Below, piece after piece: positions 28,675 through 36,230 of a stretch of DNA of 64,000 bases (position 1 is its first letter; each line of letters starts with the position of its first letter). The notes beneath the pieces were generated by a model. That model was given only the letters and a program-made list of their open reading frames with translations. It had not been told where the DNA came from and did not search any database. Origin of the DNA: Betaproteobacteria bacterium (lineage in GTDB: Bacteria > Pseudomonadota > Gammaproteobacteria > Burkholderiales > Sulfuricellaceae); the NCBI GenBank assembly GCA_021373185.1, contig JAJFTF010000024.1, positions 359,117 to 423,116 of the forward strand, written 5' to 3'. Made by a program: the position numbers and the translations under genes.

Positions 28675-29318
28675 GACAAACTCCAAATACGGCTTTTCAT
28701 GGTTAAGGGGTTGTTCAAGTCGGCGCCGATCTGAAAAGTTGCGATCAGATGCCACAGCACCCGGATCAACTGCGCTTGGCTTGTCTCATCGGGGTTAATA
28801 GCGTTAATCAGGTCGCGGGGAGTGTCCTCATTGATTTCCCTCAAATGCCCGAGAATATCCCGCACAAACCCTGCATCTGGTATAGGGAGACGAAAATCTA
28901 TCAGGAAACGTGCATTGGCAAGATAAGGGGTGCGGATTTCGCGCTCGGTAACGAGCTTGAACCGCCAGCCTTGTTCCTTAGCGAAATGTAATGCAGCCTT
29001 GAATTTCGGCCGAAGCTCTGCCCATTTCTCTCGCAGCTCACTTCGATACTTGACCTCGCAGAGCCATGGCACCTTGCCATCGCTCTCAATGAATTCGACG
29101 AATACGTCTGGCGTATAACTGTGCTGGCCACCGCTCGCATCCAGCCATTTAACCTTCACCGGCTGTGGGTCGATGGTTTTAACTTCCGGCGAAAATTCTA
29201 GAAGTGACAGAAAATCCCGCTCCAGTGTAGACTCAAACTGCGCGGCACCGCCCGCCTTGGATGACGCTGCAATGCCGGTCACGTTCCGGTAGTTTTTGGG
29301 AATGGTTCTGATAGGCAT
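28671..29318 (-). CDS. tnsA: TnsA-type endonuclease of heteromeric transposase
   Basis: TnsA cuts the 5' strands at the transposon ends, making cut-and-paste transposition possible with TnsB. The 215 aa have the restriction-like core: QFESTLERDFL (Glu29/Glu33), SYTPDVFVEF (Asp71) and LCEVKYRSEL (Glu88-x-Lys90). A C-terminal part (about 125-205) is like the TnsA winged-helix domain. As first gene of the operon it lies nearest to the right end, with only about 90 bp to the terminal repeat-like sequence. Confidence 0.9.
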   Translation of the reverse strand: MPIRTIPKNYRNVTGIAASSKAGGAAQFESTLERDFLSLLEFSPEVKTIDPQPVKVKWLDASGGQHSYTPDVFVEFIESDGKVPWLCEVKYRSELREKWAELRPKFKAALHFAKEQGWRFKLVTEREIRTPYLANARFLIDFRLPIPDAGFVRDILGHLREINEDTPRDLINAINPDETSQAQLIRVLWHLIATFQIGADLNNPLTMKSRIWSLS

Positions 29319-29410
29319 TCTAACCAGCAGCCTCCAGCGATGGAATTTTAGGCCAGAAGCACCTAACGTTATGAAACGTTAGTGGTTAGCAATGGAAAAT
29401 GCAAGAACAA
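29319..29410. repeat. Right-end region of the Tn7-like element
   Basis: This segment between the tnsA start and non-transposon DNA holds a perfect 8-bp inverted repeat CTAACGTT-ATGA-AACGTTAG (29363-29382) followed by TGGTTAGC. The same sequence, slightly decayed, recurs at 34213-34242, and the two copies diverge soon after, near 29397. That divergence point brackets the end of the element. TnsB-binding repeats are expected here but cannot be defined by eye. Confidence 0.5.
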
Positions 29411-29455
29411 ATAATCGGATGGGATAAATGATCAATGGAAATTACACTGGCCGTT

Positions 29456-29506
29456 TTGTCGCTTGATCCTGAGATATAATCAAACTCGGATTTGAATTTA
29501 TAAATT
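29456..29506 (+). promoter_or_regulatory. Promoter and ArsR-type operator site 1 (autoregulation)
   Basis: TATAAT at 29475-29480 is a perfect -10. Overlapping its end is the inverted repeat TCAAA-N6-TTTGA (29480-29495, extended to TTTGAAT), the same spacing as the site at 30274. A separate 12-bp palindrome AATTTATAAATT spans 29495-29506, just before the arsR start at 29513. Overlap with the -10 fits repression by the encoded ArsR-type protein. Confidence 0.6.
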
Positions 29507-29512
29507 ATCTCA

Positions 29513-30172
29513 ATGGCCGCTGTTAATCCCAAAAAGAAACTCTTCGAGAATTTCGCCCTTGTCGCGAAATCGCTGGCCAGCGCCAATCGGCTTGAATTGC
29601 TGGAAGCGCTGGCGCAGGGCGAGCGTGGCGTGGACGGGTTGGCGCAAGCCAGCGGCATGTCGGTGGCCAACACCTCCCACCATCTTCAAATCCTGCGTGG
29701 TGGCGGGCTGGTTCAGTCGCGCAAGGAAGGCACCCAGGTTATCTACAGTTTGACCGACGAAAAAGTGCTTTCACTGCTGGCGGATATCCGTTGCGTGGCT
29801 GAACGACACTTGGCTGAAGTGGAGCGCATCGTCCGCGAAAACTTCGATAGCCGGGACAAGCTGACCCCTGTCCGTCGCGATGAGCTTATGGGGATGGTGA
29901 GTTCCGGGGAGGCGATGGTGATTGATGTTCGCCCCTCCGCTGAATACGATGCCGGCCACATCGCGGGGGCGGTCAACATCCCTCTGGAGTCCCTGCCGGA
30001 GCGGTTAAGCAAACTGCCCCATGACCAGGAAATCGTTGCCTACTGCCGTGGCCCCTATTGCATGCTGGCCTTCGATGCGGTTGAACAGTTGCGCCAGCAC
30101 GGCTATCGTGCCCGCCGACTGGAAGACGGTTTTCCTGAATGGAAGGTCGATCACCTTCCTGTCGACCAGTAA
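29513..30172 (+). CDS. ArsR-family regulator fused to a rhodanese domain
   Basis: The 219 aa combine an ArsR winged helix (about 8-100; recognition region GMSVANTSHHLQILRGGGLVQ) with a C-terminal rhodanese domain (about 120-215) whose active-site loop is YCRGPYCML, with two Cys flanking RGPY. The fusion suggests a repressor sensing sulfane sulfur or persulfide through the rhodanese loop. It is the first gene of a sulfur cluster (DsrE-like, TauE-like) and shares operator-like repeats with those genes. No arsenic-binding Cys pair is seen in the HTH part. Confidence 0.9.
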   Translation: MAAVNPKKKLFENFALVAKSLASANRLELLEALAQGERGVDGLAQASGMSVANTSHHLQILRGGGLVQSRKEGTQVIYSLTDEKVLSLLADIRCVAERHLAEVERIVRENFDSRDKLTPVRRDELMGMVSSGEAMVIDVRPSAEYDAGHIAGAVNIPLESLPERLSKLPHDQEIVAYCRGPYCMLAFDAVEQLRQHGYRARRLEDGFPEWKVDHLPVDQ

Positions 30173-30239
30173 TTCCCCCTGAAAAAATCTCTCCAATAAG
30201 CATTGCCCTTCAAGTCGGAGAGCTATTCAAAAGATTAGC

Positions 30240-30289
30240 TTGACGACTTTGTGGTTATTGCTGAATAATATATTCAAACGTTCGTTTGA
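30240..30289 (+). promoter_or_regulatory. Promoter and operator site 2 upstream of the DsrE-like gene
   Basis: TTGACG (30240-30245), 18 nt, then AATAAT (30264-30269) form a good sigma-70-like promoter. Immediately downstream lies the perfect inverted repeat TCAAACG-TT-CGTTTGA (30274-30289). Its TCAAA-N6-TTTGA core matches site 1, so a shared ArsR-type repressor is likely. Confidence 0.65.
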
Positions 30290-30379
30290 TTGTTGTTATT
30301 TGCTGTATCTGCTCGGTTGCGAGGAGAAAGGATGCATCCGAGTTTCAACCCAGCCTGATTTTCCGGCAAGGAGGAAATG

Positions 30380-30730
30380 ATGAAAACTCTTTTTATACTC
30401 AACGACCCGCCTTATGGCACCGAGCGCAGCTACAACGGTTTTCGCCTGGCGCGAGCGCTGTCGAAACACGAAGGCAACGAGATTCGCGTATTCCTGCTGG
30501 GCGATGCCGCACTGTGCGCCAAGGCAGGGCAAAAGGTGCCGGAAGGCTACTACAACATCGAATTTTTCGCGCAGAGCATTCTCAAGCGCGGCGGACTGAT
30601 CGGCGTGTGCGGCGCATGCATGGAAGCCCGCGCCTTGCGCGACGAGGAACTGATTCCCGGCGCGCAGCATTCGACCCTGGAGCATCTGGCCGAATGGACG
30701 GAATGGGCGGACAAGGTACTGACGTTCTAG
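30380..30730 (+). CDS. DsrE/DsrF-like sulfur-relay protein
   Basis: This 116-aa cytoplasmic protein has the DsrE fold, a family that carries persulfide sulfur. The start MKTLFILNDPPYGTERSYNG and the motif GVCGACMEAR with two Cys are typical of this branch (YchN-like). The ATG at 30380 sits 5 nt after AGGAGG and is preferred to the ATG at 30377. It stands between the ArsR-rhodanese gene and the TauE-like exporter and has its own promoter and operator. Confidence 0.88.
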   Translation: MKTLFILNDPPYGTERSYNGFRLARALSKHEGNEIRVFLLGDAALCAKAGQKVPEGYYNIEFFAQSILKRGGLIGVCGACMEARALRDEELIPGAQHSTLEHLAEWTEWADKVLTF

Positions 30731-30751
30731 CCGGTCCCTTTTTTTGACCTA

Positions 30752-30771
30752 TATTCAAATGTTCAATTTAA
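30752..30771 (+). promoter_or_regulatory. Operator-like site 3 upstream of the TauE-like gene
   Basis: TATTCAAATGTTC (30752-30764) matches the left 13 bp of site 2 (TATTCAAACGTTC) with one change. The right half (AATTTAA) is decayed. It lies 16 bp before the TauE-like start codon at 30788, a position suited to repression. Confidence 0.45.
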
Positions 30772-30787
30772 TTAGAGAGCATATGCC

Positions 30788-31573
30788 ATGATTTTTCTTG
30801 CCATACTCGCCGGCGCCGTTACCGGCATCGTGCTTGGCCTGTTCGGCAGCGGCGGCTCGATCATTGCCATGCCGGCGTTGATGGTGCTGCTCGACGTGCC
30901 GCCCAAATCGGCCATTGCCATGAGCCTGGGCATCGTTGCCATCACCGCCACCATCTCGGCATGGGACAACTGGCGGCGCGGCAACGTGGACATGAAAATC
31001 TCGGTGGTGTTCGGTTTCTTCGGCGTGATCGGCACTTACGGCGGGGCGCGCCTCGGCGTGGTGACGCCGGTGACGGTGCAGCTCGTCCTGTTCGCCTTGG
31101 TGATGTACGCCGCCGCCTGGAAGATGCTGCAAAGAAAAACGGTGCAGGTGCAGGTTGCACAGCTCGCCACTGCCGGCGGCCCGCCTCTCGATGAAGAAGC
31201 CATCATCTCGGCCAATCTGACCCATATCGCCGCGCACGGCATCGGCGTCGGCGTGCTCACCGGTCTGGTCGGCGTCGGCGGCGGTTTCCTGATCGTGCCG
31301 GCGCTGGTGCTGCTGTCCGGCATCCCGATGAAAATGGCGATCGGCACCTCGCTCGCCATCGTCGCCGCCAAATCCTACGCCGGTTTTGCCGGCTATGTCG
31401 GCGCGGTGCCGGTCGATTGGGGGGTGATGGGTTCCTTTACCGCCGTCACGGTAGTCGGCAGTTTCGTCGGCACCCGTCTGGCGCACCGCTTCTCGCAGGA
31501 AACCCTGAAACACGCCTTTGGAGTATTTCTGGTGATTGTCGCCACGTATCTGTTGCTCAAAAGCGCACTCTAA
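30788..31573 (+). CDS. Sulfite exporter TauE/SafE family permease
   Basis: This 261-aa integral membrane protein has about eight helices in two repeats. Each repeat carries the family glycine motif ([19 protein letters not shown] near 18-36 and [20 protein letters not shown] near 158-177). Such permeases export sulfite, sulfoacetate or related anions. Neighbouring ArsR-rhodanese and DsrE-like genes make a sulfur-compound substrate likely; the exact substrate is not readable. Confidence 0.9.
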   Translation: MIFLAILAGAVTGIVLGLFGSGGSIIAMPALMVLLDVPPKSAIAMSLGIVAITATISAWDNWRRGNVDMKISVVFGFFGVIGTYGGARLGVVTPVTVQLVLFALVMYAAAWKMLQRKTVQVQVAQLATAGGPPLDEEAIISANLTHIAAHGIGVGVLTGLVGVGGGFLIVPALVLLSGIPMKMAIGTSLAIVAAKSYAGFAGYVGAVPVDWGVMGSFTAVTVVGSFVGTRLAHRFSQETLKHAFGVFLVIVATYLLLKSAL

Positions 31574-31769
31574 AAGATCTGGAGTTAAGCAAACCGATCG
31601 ATGCTCAAGGCGCTCCGTTTCGACTTCGCGTCATTTCGCAGCAGCCGCCCGGCGGGCGCTACACCCTTTACGCCCGCCATGCGCTGGAATTATCATCCCT
31701 CTTCGAGCAAGCAAGGTATCGTGCAACGCCTGGAAGCCATCCAGGATAATTTTTTAGAGGGTATCTGAC

Positions 31770-32936
31770 ATGACCGACCCAGCAGGACTTTCCACCCGTT
31801 GCATCCACGCCGGCGAACTCGATGACGCTCACGGCTCGCCGCACACGCCGCTTTACACTTCCACCACTTTCAAATTCGCTTCCACCGCCGACCTGCTCGA
31901 CGTGGTGGACGGGCGCAAGCCGGGCAGCCTGTATACGCGCTACGGTCTCAACCCCACCATTTTCAGCCTGGAAACCAAGTTGGCCGCACTGGAAGGCGCC
32001 GAAGCGGCGTGGGCGTTCTGCTCCGGCATGGCGGCGGAAACCGCGCTGTTTCTCACTCACGGGCGCAAGGGCATCGTCTGCATCGGCGACGCCTACGGCG
32101 GCACCATGGAACTGCTGGCCGCGCAGCTACCCGAACTCGGCATCCCCACCCACCTTCTACTCGGCAGCGAGTTGCATGGATTGGAAGCAGCCCTGAAAAC
32201 GGGTGCGAGCCTGGTGTTTTTCGAGACGCCGACCAACCCCACATTGGAAGTGCTGGATATCGCCAAAATCAGCGCCATCGCTCACGAACACGGCGCGCTG
32301 GTGGCGGTGGACAACACCTTCGCCTCGCCGGTGAACCAGAACCCATTGGCGCTCGGCGCGGATTTCGTCATTCACAGCGCCACCAAATATCTCGGCGGCC
32401 ATAGCGACCTCACCGCAGGCGCGTTGATGGGCTCGAAACAATTGCTGGGCGCAGTGTGGAACTGGCGCAAGAACCTGGGCACCACGATCTCGCCGGAAAT
32501 CGCCTCGCTGCTGATGCGCAGCATCCGCACCCTGACCGTGCGGGTGGAACGCCAGAACGCCACGGCGCAAATCGTGGCGGAAACCATGGCGCGTCATCCC
32601 AGAGTGGCGCGGGTCTATTATCCGGGCTTGCCCGATTTCCCCGGCCATGCCGTGGCCAGGAAACAGATGAGAGGGTTCGGCGGCATGTTGACGCTGGAAC
32701 TCAAGGGCGGCTATGAAGATGCGGTAAAGACAACCGACCAGCTCAAACTCTTCGCCATCGCCCCGAGCCTGGGCGGCGTGGAAAGCCTCGCCACCATGCC
32801 GGTGACCACCACCCACCATGGCGTGGCGCCGGAAGAGCGGGCGCGACGCGGCATCGGCGATACCATGATCCGGCTCTCCATCGGCCTGGAAGACGCCGCC
32901 GACCTGATCGCCGATCTGGAGCAGGCACTAGCGTGA
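31770..32936 (+). CDS. Cys/Met metabolism PLP-dependent enzyme (cystathionine/methionine gamma-lyase type)
   Basis: The 388-aa fold-type I enzyme shows RCIHAGELDDAHGSPHTPLY at the start, YTRYGLNPT (phosphate-binding Tyr/Arg) and the PLP lysine in SATKYLGGHSDLTAGAL. The family includes cystathionine gamma-synthase, beta/gamma-lyases, methionine gamma-lyase and O-acylhomoserine sulfhydrylases. Sequence reading does not separate them. A 196-bp leader precedes it with no feature I can name, and the next gene starts within its stop (TGATG). Confidence 0.88.
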   Translation: MTDPAGLSTRCIHAGELDDAHGSPHTPLYTSTTFKFASTADLLDVVDGRKPGSLYTRYGLNPTIFSLETKLAALEGAEAAWAFCSGMAAETALFLTHGRKGIVCIGDAYGGTMELLAAQLPELGIPTHLLLGSELHGLEAALKTGASLVFFETPTNPTLEVLDIAKISAIAHEHGALVAVDNTFASPVNQNPLALGADFVIHSATKYLGGHSDLTAGALMGSKQLLGAVWNWRKNLGTTISPEIASLLMRSIRTLTVRVERQNATAQIVAETMARHPRVARVYYPGLPDFPGHAVARKQMRGFGGMLTLELKGGYEDAVKTTDQLKLFAIAPSLGGVESLATMPVTTTHHGVAPEERARRGIGDTMIRLSIGLEDAADLIADLEQALA

Positions 32937-33532
32937 TGAGGGGAGCAAGCATACGCCGGTATTCATGGCTTTTGGCATTGCTGCTGATCGGCAATGCCCA
33001 TGCGAAGGATGGAGATGCCCTTGCCCGGCACAACCCGGAAACCGGCCTGCAAAGCTGGAAAACCACCAGGCAGGGCGTCACCCTGGAACTGACCCAACTC
33101 ACCCCAGATCAAGCGCGCGCTTTCTTCCTCGGGCGCGGTTTCGAGCCTGCCGATGCGGAACACTACGCCACGGCCTGCGTGTTCATGACCATCCTGCGCA
33201 ACGAATCGGCTCCTGCCGCCATCGCCTACAAGCTGGCCGAGTGGCGCGCCGTTACTGCCGGCGGACGGGCCCGCCCGCCGAAGCTCAAGGAAGATTGGCT
33301 CAAGGAATGGGAAGCGCGCAAACTGGCCCCGGCCCACAAAATCGCCTTCGAGTGGTCGCAGTTTCCCAGCGAGCAAACTTTCGAACCGGGTGACTGGAAT
33401 CAGGGCATGGCGACCTTCGCGCTGCCGCACGGCAGCCGCTTCGACCTCAAGTTCCGTTGGACAGTACAGGGCAAGCAACAGGAAAACATCCTGAAAGGAG
33501 TCATTTGTGCGAACGACGTTAGCGGCAATTAG
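32936..33532 (+). CDS. Hypothetical exported protein
   Basis: The 198-aa protein begins MRGASIRRYSWLLALLLIGNAHAKDG, a clear signal peptide with AHA cleavage. The ATG at 32936 overlaps the preceding stop; a GTG at 32933 would add one residue. The mature part is hydrophilic with no motif I recognise. It overlaps the downstream TlpA-like gene by 26 bp, suggesting that the two periplasmic proteins are made together. No function is assigned. Confidence 0.75.
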   Translation: MRGASIRRYSWLLALLLIGNAHAKDGDALARHNPETGLQSWKTTRQGVTLELTQLTPDQARAFFLGRGFEPADAEHYATACVFMTILRNESAPAAIAYKLAEWRAVTAGGRARPPKLKEDWLKEWEARKLAPAHKIAFEWSQFPSEQTFEPGDWNQGMATFALPHGSRFDLKFRWTVQGKQQENILKGVICANDVSGN

Positions 33533-34037
33533 CCTGGTATCAATGCTGGTCGCGGGCGCTGCCCTCGCCGGTGAAACCGCATCCCCCTTGATCCCCGCCA
33601 ACGAACGCAAACCCGCGCCGGAGTTGCGCCTGACAGACCTCGACGGCAAACTGCAAAACCTTGCCGACTTGCGCGGCAAGGTGGTGCTGGTGAATTTCTG
33701 GGCTACCTGGTGCCCGCCCTGCCGCCGCGAAATGCCGTCGATGCAGCGCCTTTACCAAAGCCAGCCCAAGGAGCGCTTCGAAATCCTGGCGGTGAATATC
33801 GGCGAGGATGACGGCACGGTATTCGCCTTCACCGGCACGCTGGAGCCGTCTCCCGCCTTCCCGCTCCTGCTCGACCGCGACAGCGGCGCATTGCACAAGT
33901 GGCCGGTGAAAGGGCTGCCCACCAGCTTCATCGTCGACAAGCAGGGCCGCGTGGCATGGCGCGCTGTGGGCGGGCGGGATTTCGACAGTCCTGCCATGGC
34001 GGCGCAATTGCGGGCGCTGCTCGACGAAAGGCAGTAA
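33507..34037 (+). CDS. TlpA/ResA-like periplasmic thioredoxin-family protein
   Basis: The 176 aa start at GTG 33507, 8 nt after GAAAGGAG. A signal peptide (LAAISLVSMLVAGAALAG) leads to a thioredoxin fold with the redox motif WCPPC in NFWATWCPPCRREMPSM (about residue 70) and cis-Pro in GLPTSFIVD. Such proteins reduce periplasmic disulfides, often for cytochrome c or sulfur enzymes. It is the last gene of the run before the transposon relic. Confidence 0.92.
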   Translation: MRTTLAAISLVSMLVAGAALAGETASPLIPANERKPAPELRLTDLDGKLQNLADLRGKVVLVNFWATWCPPCRREMPSMQRLYQSQPKERFEILAVNIGEDDGTVFAFTGTLEPSPAFPLLLDRDSGALHKWPVKGLPTSFIVDKQGRVAWRAVGGRDFDSPAMAAQLRALLDERQ

Positions 34038-34074
34038 CGCCATCTAAACGCCTTTGCGCCGATTTAAAGAACCC

Positions 34075-34250
34075 TTGCCCCTTGGTGAAACCGGATGCGG
34101 CCTTGAATTTTGGGCGAAGCTTTGCCCATTTCTCTCGCAACGTGACAGAAAATCCCACTCAAGTGTAAACTCAAACTGCGCAGCACCGCCCGCCCTGGAT
34201 GAGGCTGAAAGCACCTAACGTTATAAACCGTTAGTGGTTAGCGATGAAAC
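34075..34250 (-). pseudogene. Degraded remnant of tnsA and transposon right end
   Basis: Three collinear blocks match the live element in direct orientation: 34075-34141 to 28971-29037 (inside tnsA), 34142-34207 to 29204-29269 (5' part of tnsA), and 34211-34249 to 29359-29397 (terminal inverted-repeat motif). Two internal deletions of about 166 and 89 bp separate the blocks. Point differences are scattered, e.g. CTAACGTTATAAACCGTTAG here versus CTAACGTTATGAAACGTTAG there. It cannot encode TnsA. Confidence 0.85.
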
Positions 34251-34282
34251 ACACTGTCTGACGCGATTCAGGAGAGGATGAG

Positions 34283-34879
34283 ATGCACACCAAACATGCC
34301 GTTTCATTCTTCGAACAGCAATTCCAGAAACAGGTCGGCGAACGAACCTTCGCCCTCAACCCCTTCGAGCAGGCGGCTCTGCCCTATCTGCAAGGCGAAG
34401 TGCTGGATCTCGGTTGCGGCCTGGGAAATCTGGCGGCTGAGGCTGCACGGCTGGGCTTCCCCGTGGTGGCGGTGGATGCCAGTCCGACGGCCATTGACCA
34501 TTTGCAGCGACTGGCGCAACGGGAGAACCTGAAGCTGGAAGGAGTGCTGGCCGATCTGTCGGATTACCATGTCGACGACCAGTACGACACCATCGTGGCC
34601 ATCGGCATTCTGATGTTCTTCGGCCAATCGCGGGCGCTGGAGCTGCTCGAGGATATCCAGCGGCATGTGAAGCCGGGCGGCCATGCCGTGATCAACGTCC
34701 TGATCGAAGGCACCACCTACATGGGCATGTTCGAGCCGGGCCACTACACCTTGTTTGGCCGCAACGAACTTGAGCAACGCTTTGCCGGCTGGCAAGTGCT
34801 GGAACAGATTTTTCAGACTTTCCCCGCGCCGGAAAATACCGAAAAAGCGTTCGTAACGATCATCGCGCGGAAGGTTTGA
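34283..34879 (+). CDS. Class I SAM-dependent methyltransferase (TehB-like)
   Basis: The 198-aa Rossmann methyltransferase has motif I LDLGCGLGNLAAEAARLG (about 41-58), the acidic post-I loop VVAVDASPTAI and a motif IV-like region DTIVAIGILMFFG. Overall resemblance is to TehB and small-molecule methyltransferases (tellurite, thiopurine). The substrate is unknown. A GGAGAGG precedes the start at 34283, and the gene stands alone between the transposon relic and a long inverted repeat. Confidence 0.82.
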   Translation: MHTKHAVSFFEQQFQKQVGERTFALNPFEQAALPYLQGEVLDLGCGLGNLAAEAARLGFPVVAVDASPTAIDHLQRLAQRENLKLEGVLADLSDYHVDDQYDTIVAIGILMFFGQSRALELLEDIQRHVKPGGHAVINVLIEGTTYMGMFEPGHYTLFGRNELEQRFAGWQVLEQIFQTFPAPENTEKAFVTIIARKV

Positions 34880-34894
34880 TCCGGCTAAAAACAG

Positions 34895-35028
34895 TTAACC
34901 GCCGATAAACGCAGATGAACACCGATAAAACAGGGTGATATTGATACTCTCATCATCACCCAAAAGATGAAGAAATTCTTTGTAGCGCTTTGAATCATCT
35001 GCGTTTATCGGCGTGCATCGGCGGTTAA
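34895..35028. repeat. Long imperfect inverted repeat, copy 2 (different sequence)
   Basis: Left arm TTAACCGCCGAT plus AAACGCAGATGA (34895-34918) faces TCATCTGCGTTT...CATCGGCGGTTAA (34995-35028) around a loop of about 75 nt. As in the other copies, the right arm has a duplicated unit (ATCGGCG twice). It lies between two convergent genes and includes the DUF2238 stop codon, so it could act as a two-way terminator. Confidence 0.75.
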
Positions 35029-35660
35029 TCGCCGTTTTCAGATAACCGTCTGATCTGCCGGTCGTGCATCCTGCCCAGCAACACCAGCGCGGCAATGGCG
35101 CCCATCAGCGCATAAGCCATATCCGACTGGGTATCCCAGATATAGCCCTGCGTCCCGAGAAAGGCCTCGGCAGCTTGTCCCGACGCAAGCGCCACCCACC
35201 ACTCGATCAATTCGTACAACGCACTGATCGCCAGGCAGATGCAAACCACGATGAAGGACAGCCACTTTCCCGGTGCGACCACGGCGTTGCGGATCAGGAT
35301 TTCCCGCGCCACGATGGCCGGGACAAATCCCTGAGCGAGATGGCCCAGCTTGTCGTAATTGTTTCTCTGCCAGCCGAAATAATTCCCGAGTGAGTCGAAC
35401 AACGGCACTTCGGCATAGGTGTAATGGCCGCCGACCATCAGGATCAGGCAGTGAATCAGGATCAGGAAATACGCCAGCGAGGTGAAGGGGAAACGACGGC
35501 GCGTGACCGCCAGCAGCACGAAGGCGATCATTGCCGGCAGGACTTCAAGCAGCCATGTGAGGGTATCCTTGGGATGGATGCCCGACCAGATCAGGGTGAC
35601 GAAATAGACCGCGACCCAGAGCGCAGCCGTGAGGGGAATGAGCTTATTTCGGCTGGTCAA
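35025..35660 (-). CDS. DUF2238 (YjdF-like) inner-membrane protein
   Basis: The 211-aa polytopic membrane protein has about six helices. Family-like segments are GHYTYAEVPLF, NNYDKLGHLAQGFVPAIVAREILIR and ALYELIEWWVALASG, with conserved Asp, His and Glu residues. Function is unknown. Its start overlaps the upstream small membrane gene by 17 bp, so the two are likely co-translated. Confidence 0.85.
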   Translation of the reverse strand: MTSRNKLIPLTAALWVAVYFVTLIWSGIHPKDTLTWLLEVLPAMIAFVLLAVTRRRFPFTSLAYFLILIHCLILMVGGHYTYAEVPLFDSLGNYFGWQRNNYDKLGHLAQGFVPAIVAREILIRNAVVAPGKWLSFIVVCICLAISALYELIEWWVALASGQAAEAFLGTQGYIWDTQSDMAYALMGAIAALVLLGRMHDRQIRRLSENGD

Positions 35661-35889
35661 CGCTGTCCCACGGTTCCAGCTTGTGGCGCGGCGGCTTGCT
35701 CATCAAATAGAGCACGATGCCGGCGCTGAGGAAGAACAGGATAGTGGCGAGCAGGCTGGCGGTGATGACATCCTGGCCGCCGCGCGTAACCATGGAGTAG
35801 ACGAAGCCGCCAAAGCTCAGAACCGTGCAGATGAATGAGGCGACGGCGAAACCGAAGGCGATTTTCCTGCCTGCATTGCGGGGGATCAT
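35644..35889 (-). CDS. Small two-helix membrane protein
   Basis: This 81-aa protein has two hydrophobic helices (about 9-31 and 42-61) and a polar C-terminus (PPRHKLEPWDSVDQPK). No family is recognised. It overlaps the DUF2238 gene downstream by 17 bp, which supports it being real. Function unknown. Confidence 0.7.
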   Translation of the reverse strand: MIPRNAGRKIAFGFAVASFICTVLSFGGFVYSMVTRGGQDVITASLLATILFFLSAGIVLYLMSKPPRHKLEPWDSVDQPK

Positions 35890-35918
35890 GGGCGTTCCTT
35901 GATTGGGTTATTGGTCAT

Positions 35919-36215
35919 TCAGGCTTCGTAGTCGACCACCCGGCGTTCGGCGCGAACCGACTTGACGAAGGGCGCAACCTCGGCGTGAGCGGGATGATTC
36001 TGGTAGGCCGCCAGCGCCGCTCTGCTTTCGAATTCGGAGTACAGCACCACGTCGGCCGACTCGCCCTCGCCGCTGAAATCGATGCCGACCTCCAGCTTCA
36101 ACAGGCCGGGAATCCTGCCGTTGAGGCCTTCGAGCAACTGCTTCAGCTTGCGCGCGTTGCCGGCCTTGTCGCCCGCCGCTTCGTCGAGCCGCCACATGAC
36201 GAGATGCTTGATCAT
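35919..36215 (-). CDS. Dabb (stress-responsive A/B barrel) domain protein
   Basis: The 98-aa ferredoxin-like dimeric barrel starts with IKHLVMWRLDEAAG, has the mid-motif DVVLYSEFESRAALAAYQNHPAH and ends VKSVRAERRVVDYEA, all typical of Dabb proteins. The biochemical role is unknown; family members include small monooxygenase-like and stress proteins. It is co-directional with neighbours on both sides. Confidence 0.88.
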   Translation of the reverse strand: MIKHLVMWRLDEAAGDKAGNARKLKQLLEGLNGRIPGLLKLEVGIDFSGEGESADVVLYSEFESRAALAAYQNHPAHAEVAPFVKSVRAERRVVDYEA

Positions 36216-36230
36216 CGGCGGCCTATGACT

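Larger units (their letters stand above)
13429..29400. mobile_element. Tn7-like transposon with defence-type cargo (ends approximate)
   Basis: A minus-strand core tnsA-tnsB-tniB/tnsC-tniQ (29318 to 24831) has overlapping or near-overlapping genes in Tn7 order. Cargo runs leftward to lipA. In the Tn7 family tnsA lies next to the right end, which places that end just beyond 29318. The cargo is visibly more AT-rich than both flanks, as expected of acquired DNA. The exact ends and the target-site duplication could not be read; the left boundary is set at the lipA stop for convenience. A degraded second copy of the right end lies at 34075-34250. Confidence 0.7.

Noticed and set aside
24831..29318. 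CRISPR-associated transposon (CAST)
   Set aside because: TniQ is present, but no cas6/7/8, cas12k or repeat array is seen; the element fits a plain Tn7/Tn5053-like type.
31417..31757. Overlapping frames around the leader of the PLP-lyase gene
   Set aside because: They run through the TauE gene end and non-coding DNA; no riboswitch-like fold was recognised in 31574-31769 either.
34895..35028. CRISPR array (spaced repeats seen at 34895, 37731 and 51398)
   Set aside because: Each locus has only one inverted pair, no regularly spaced direct repeats, and no cas genes are present in the window.
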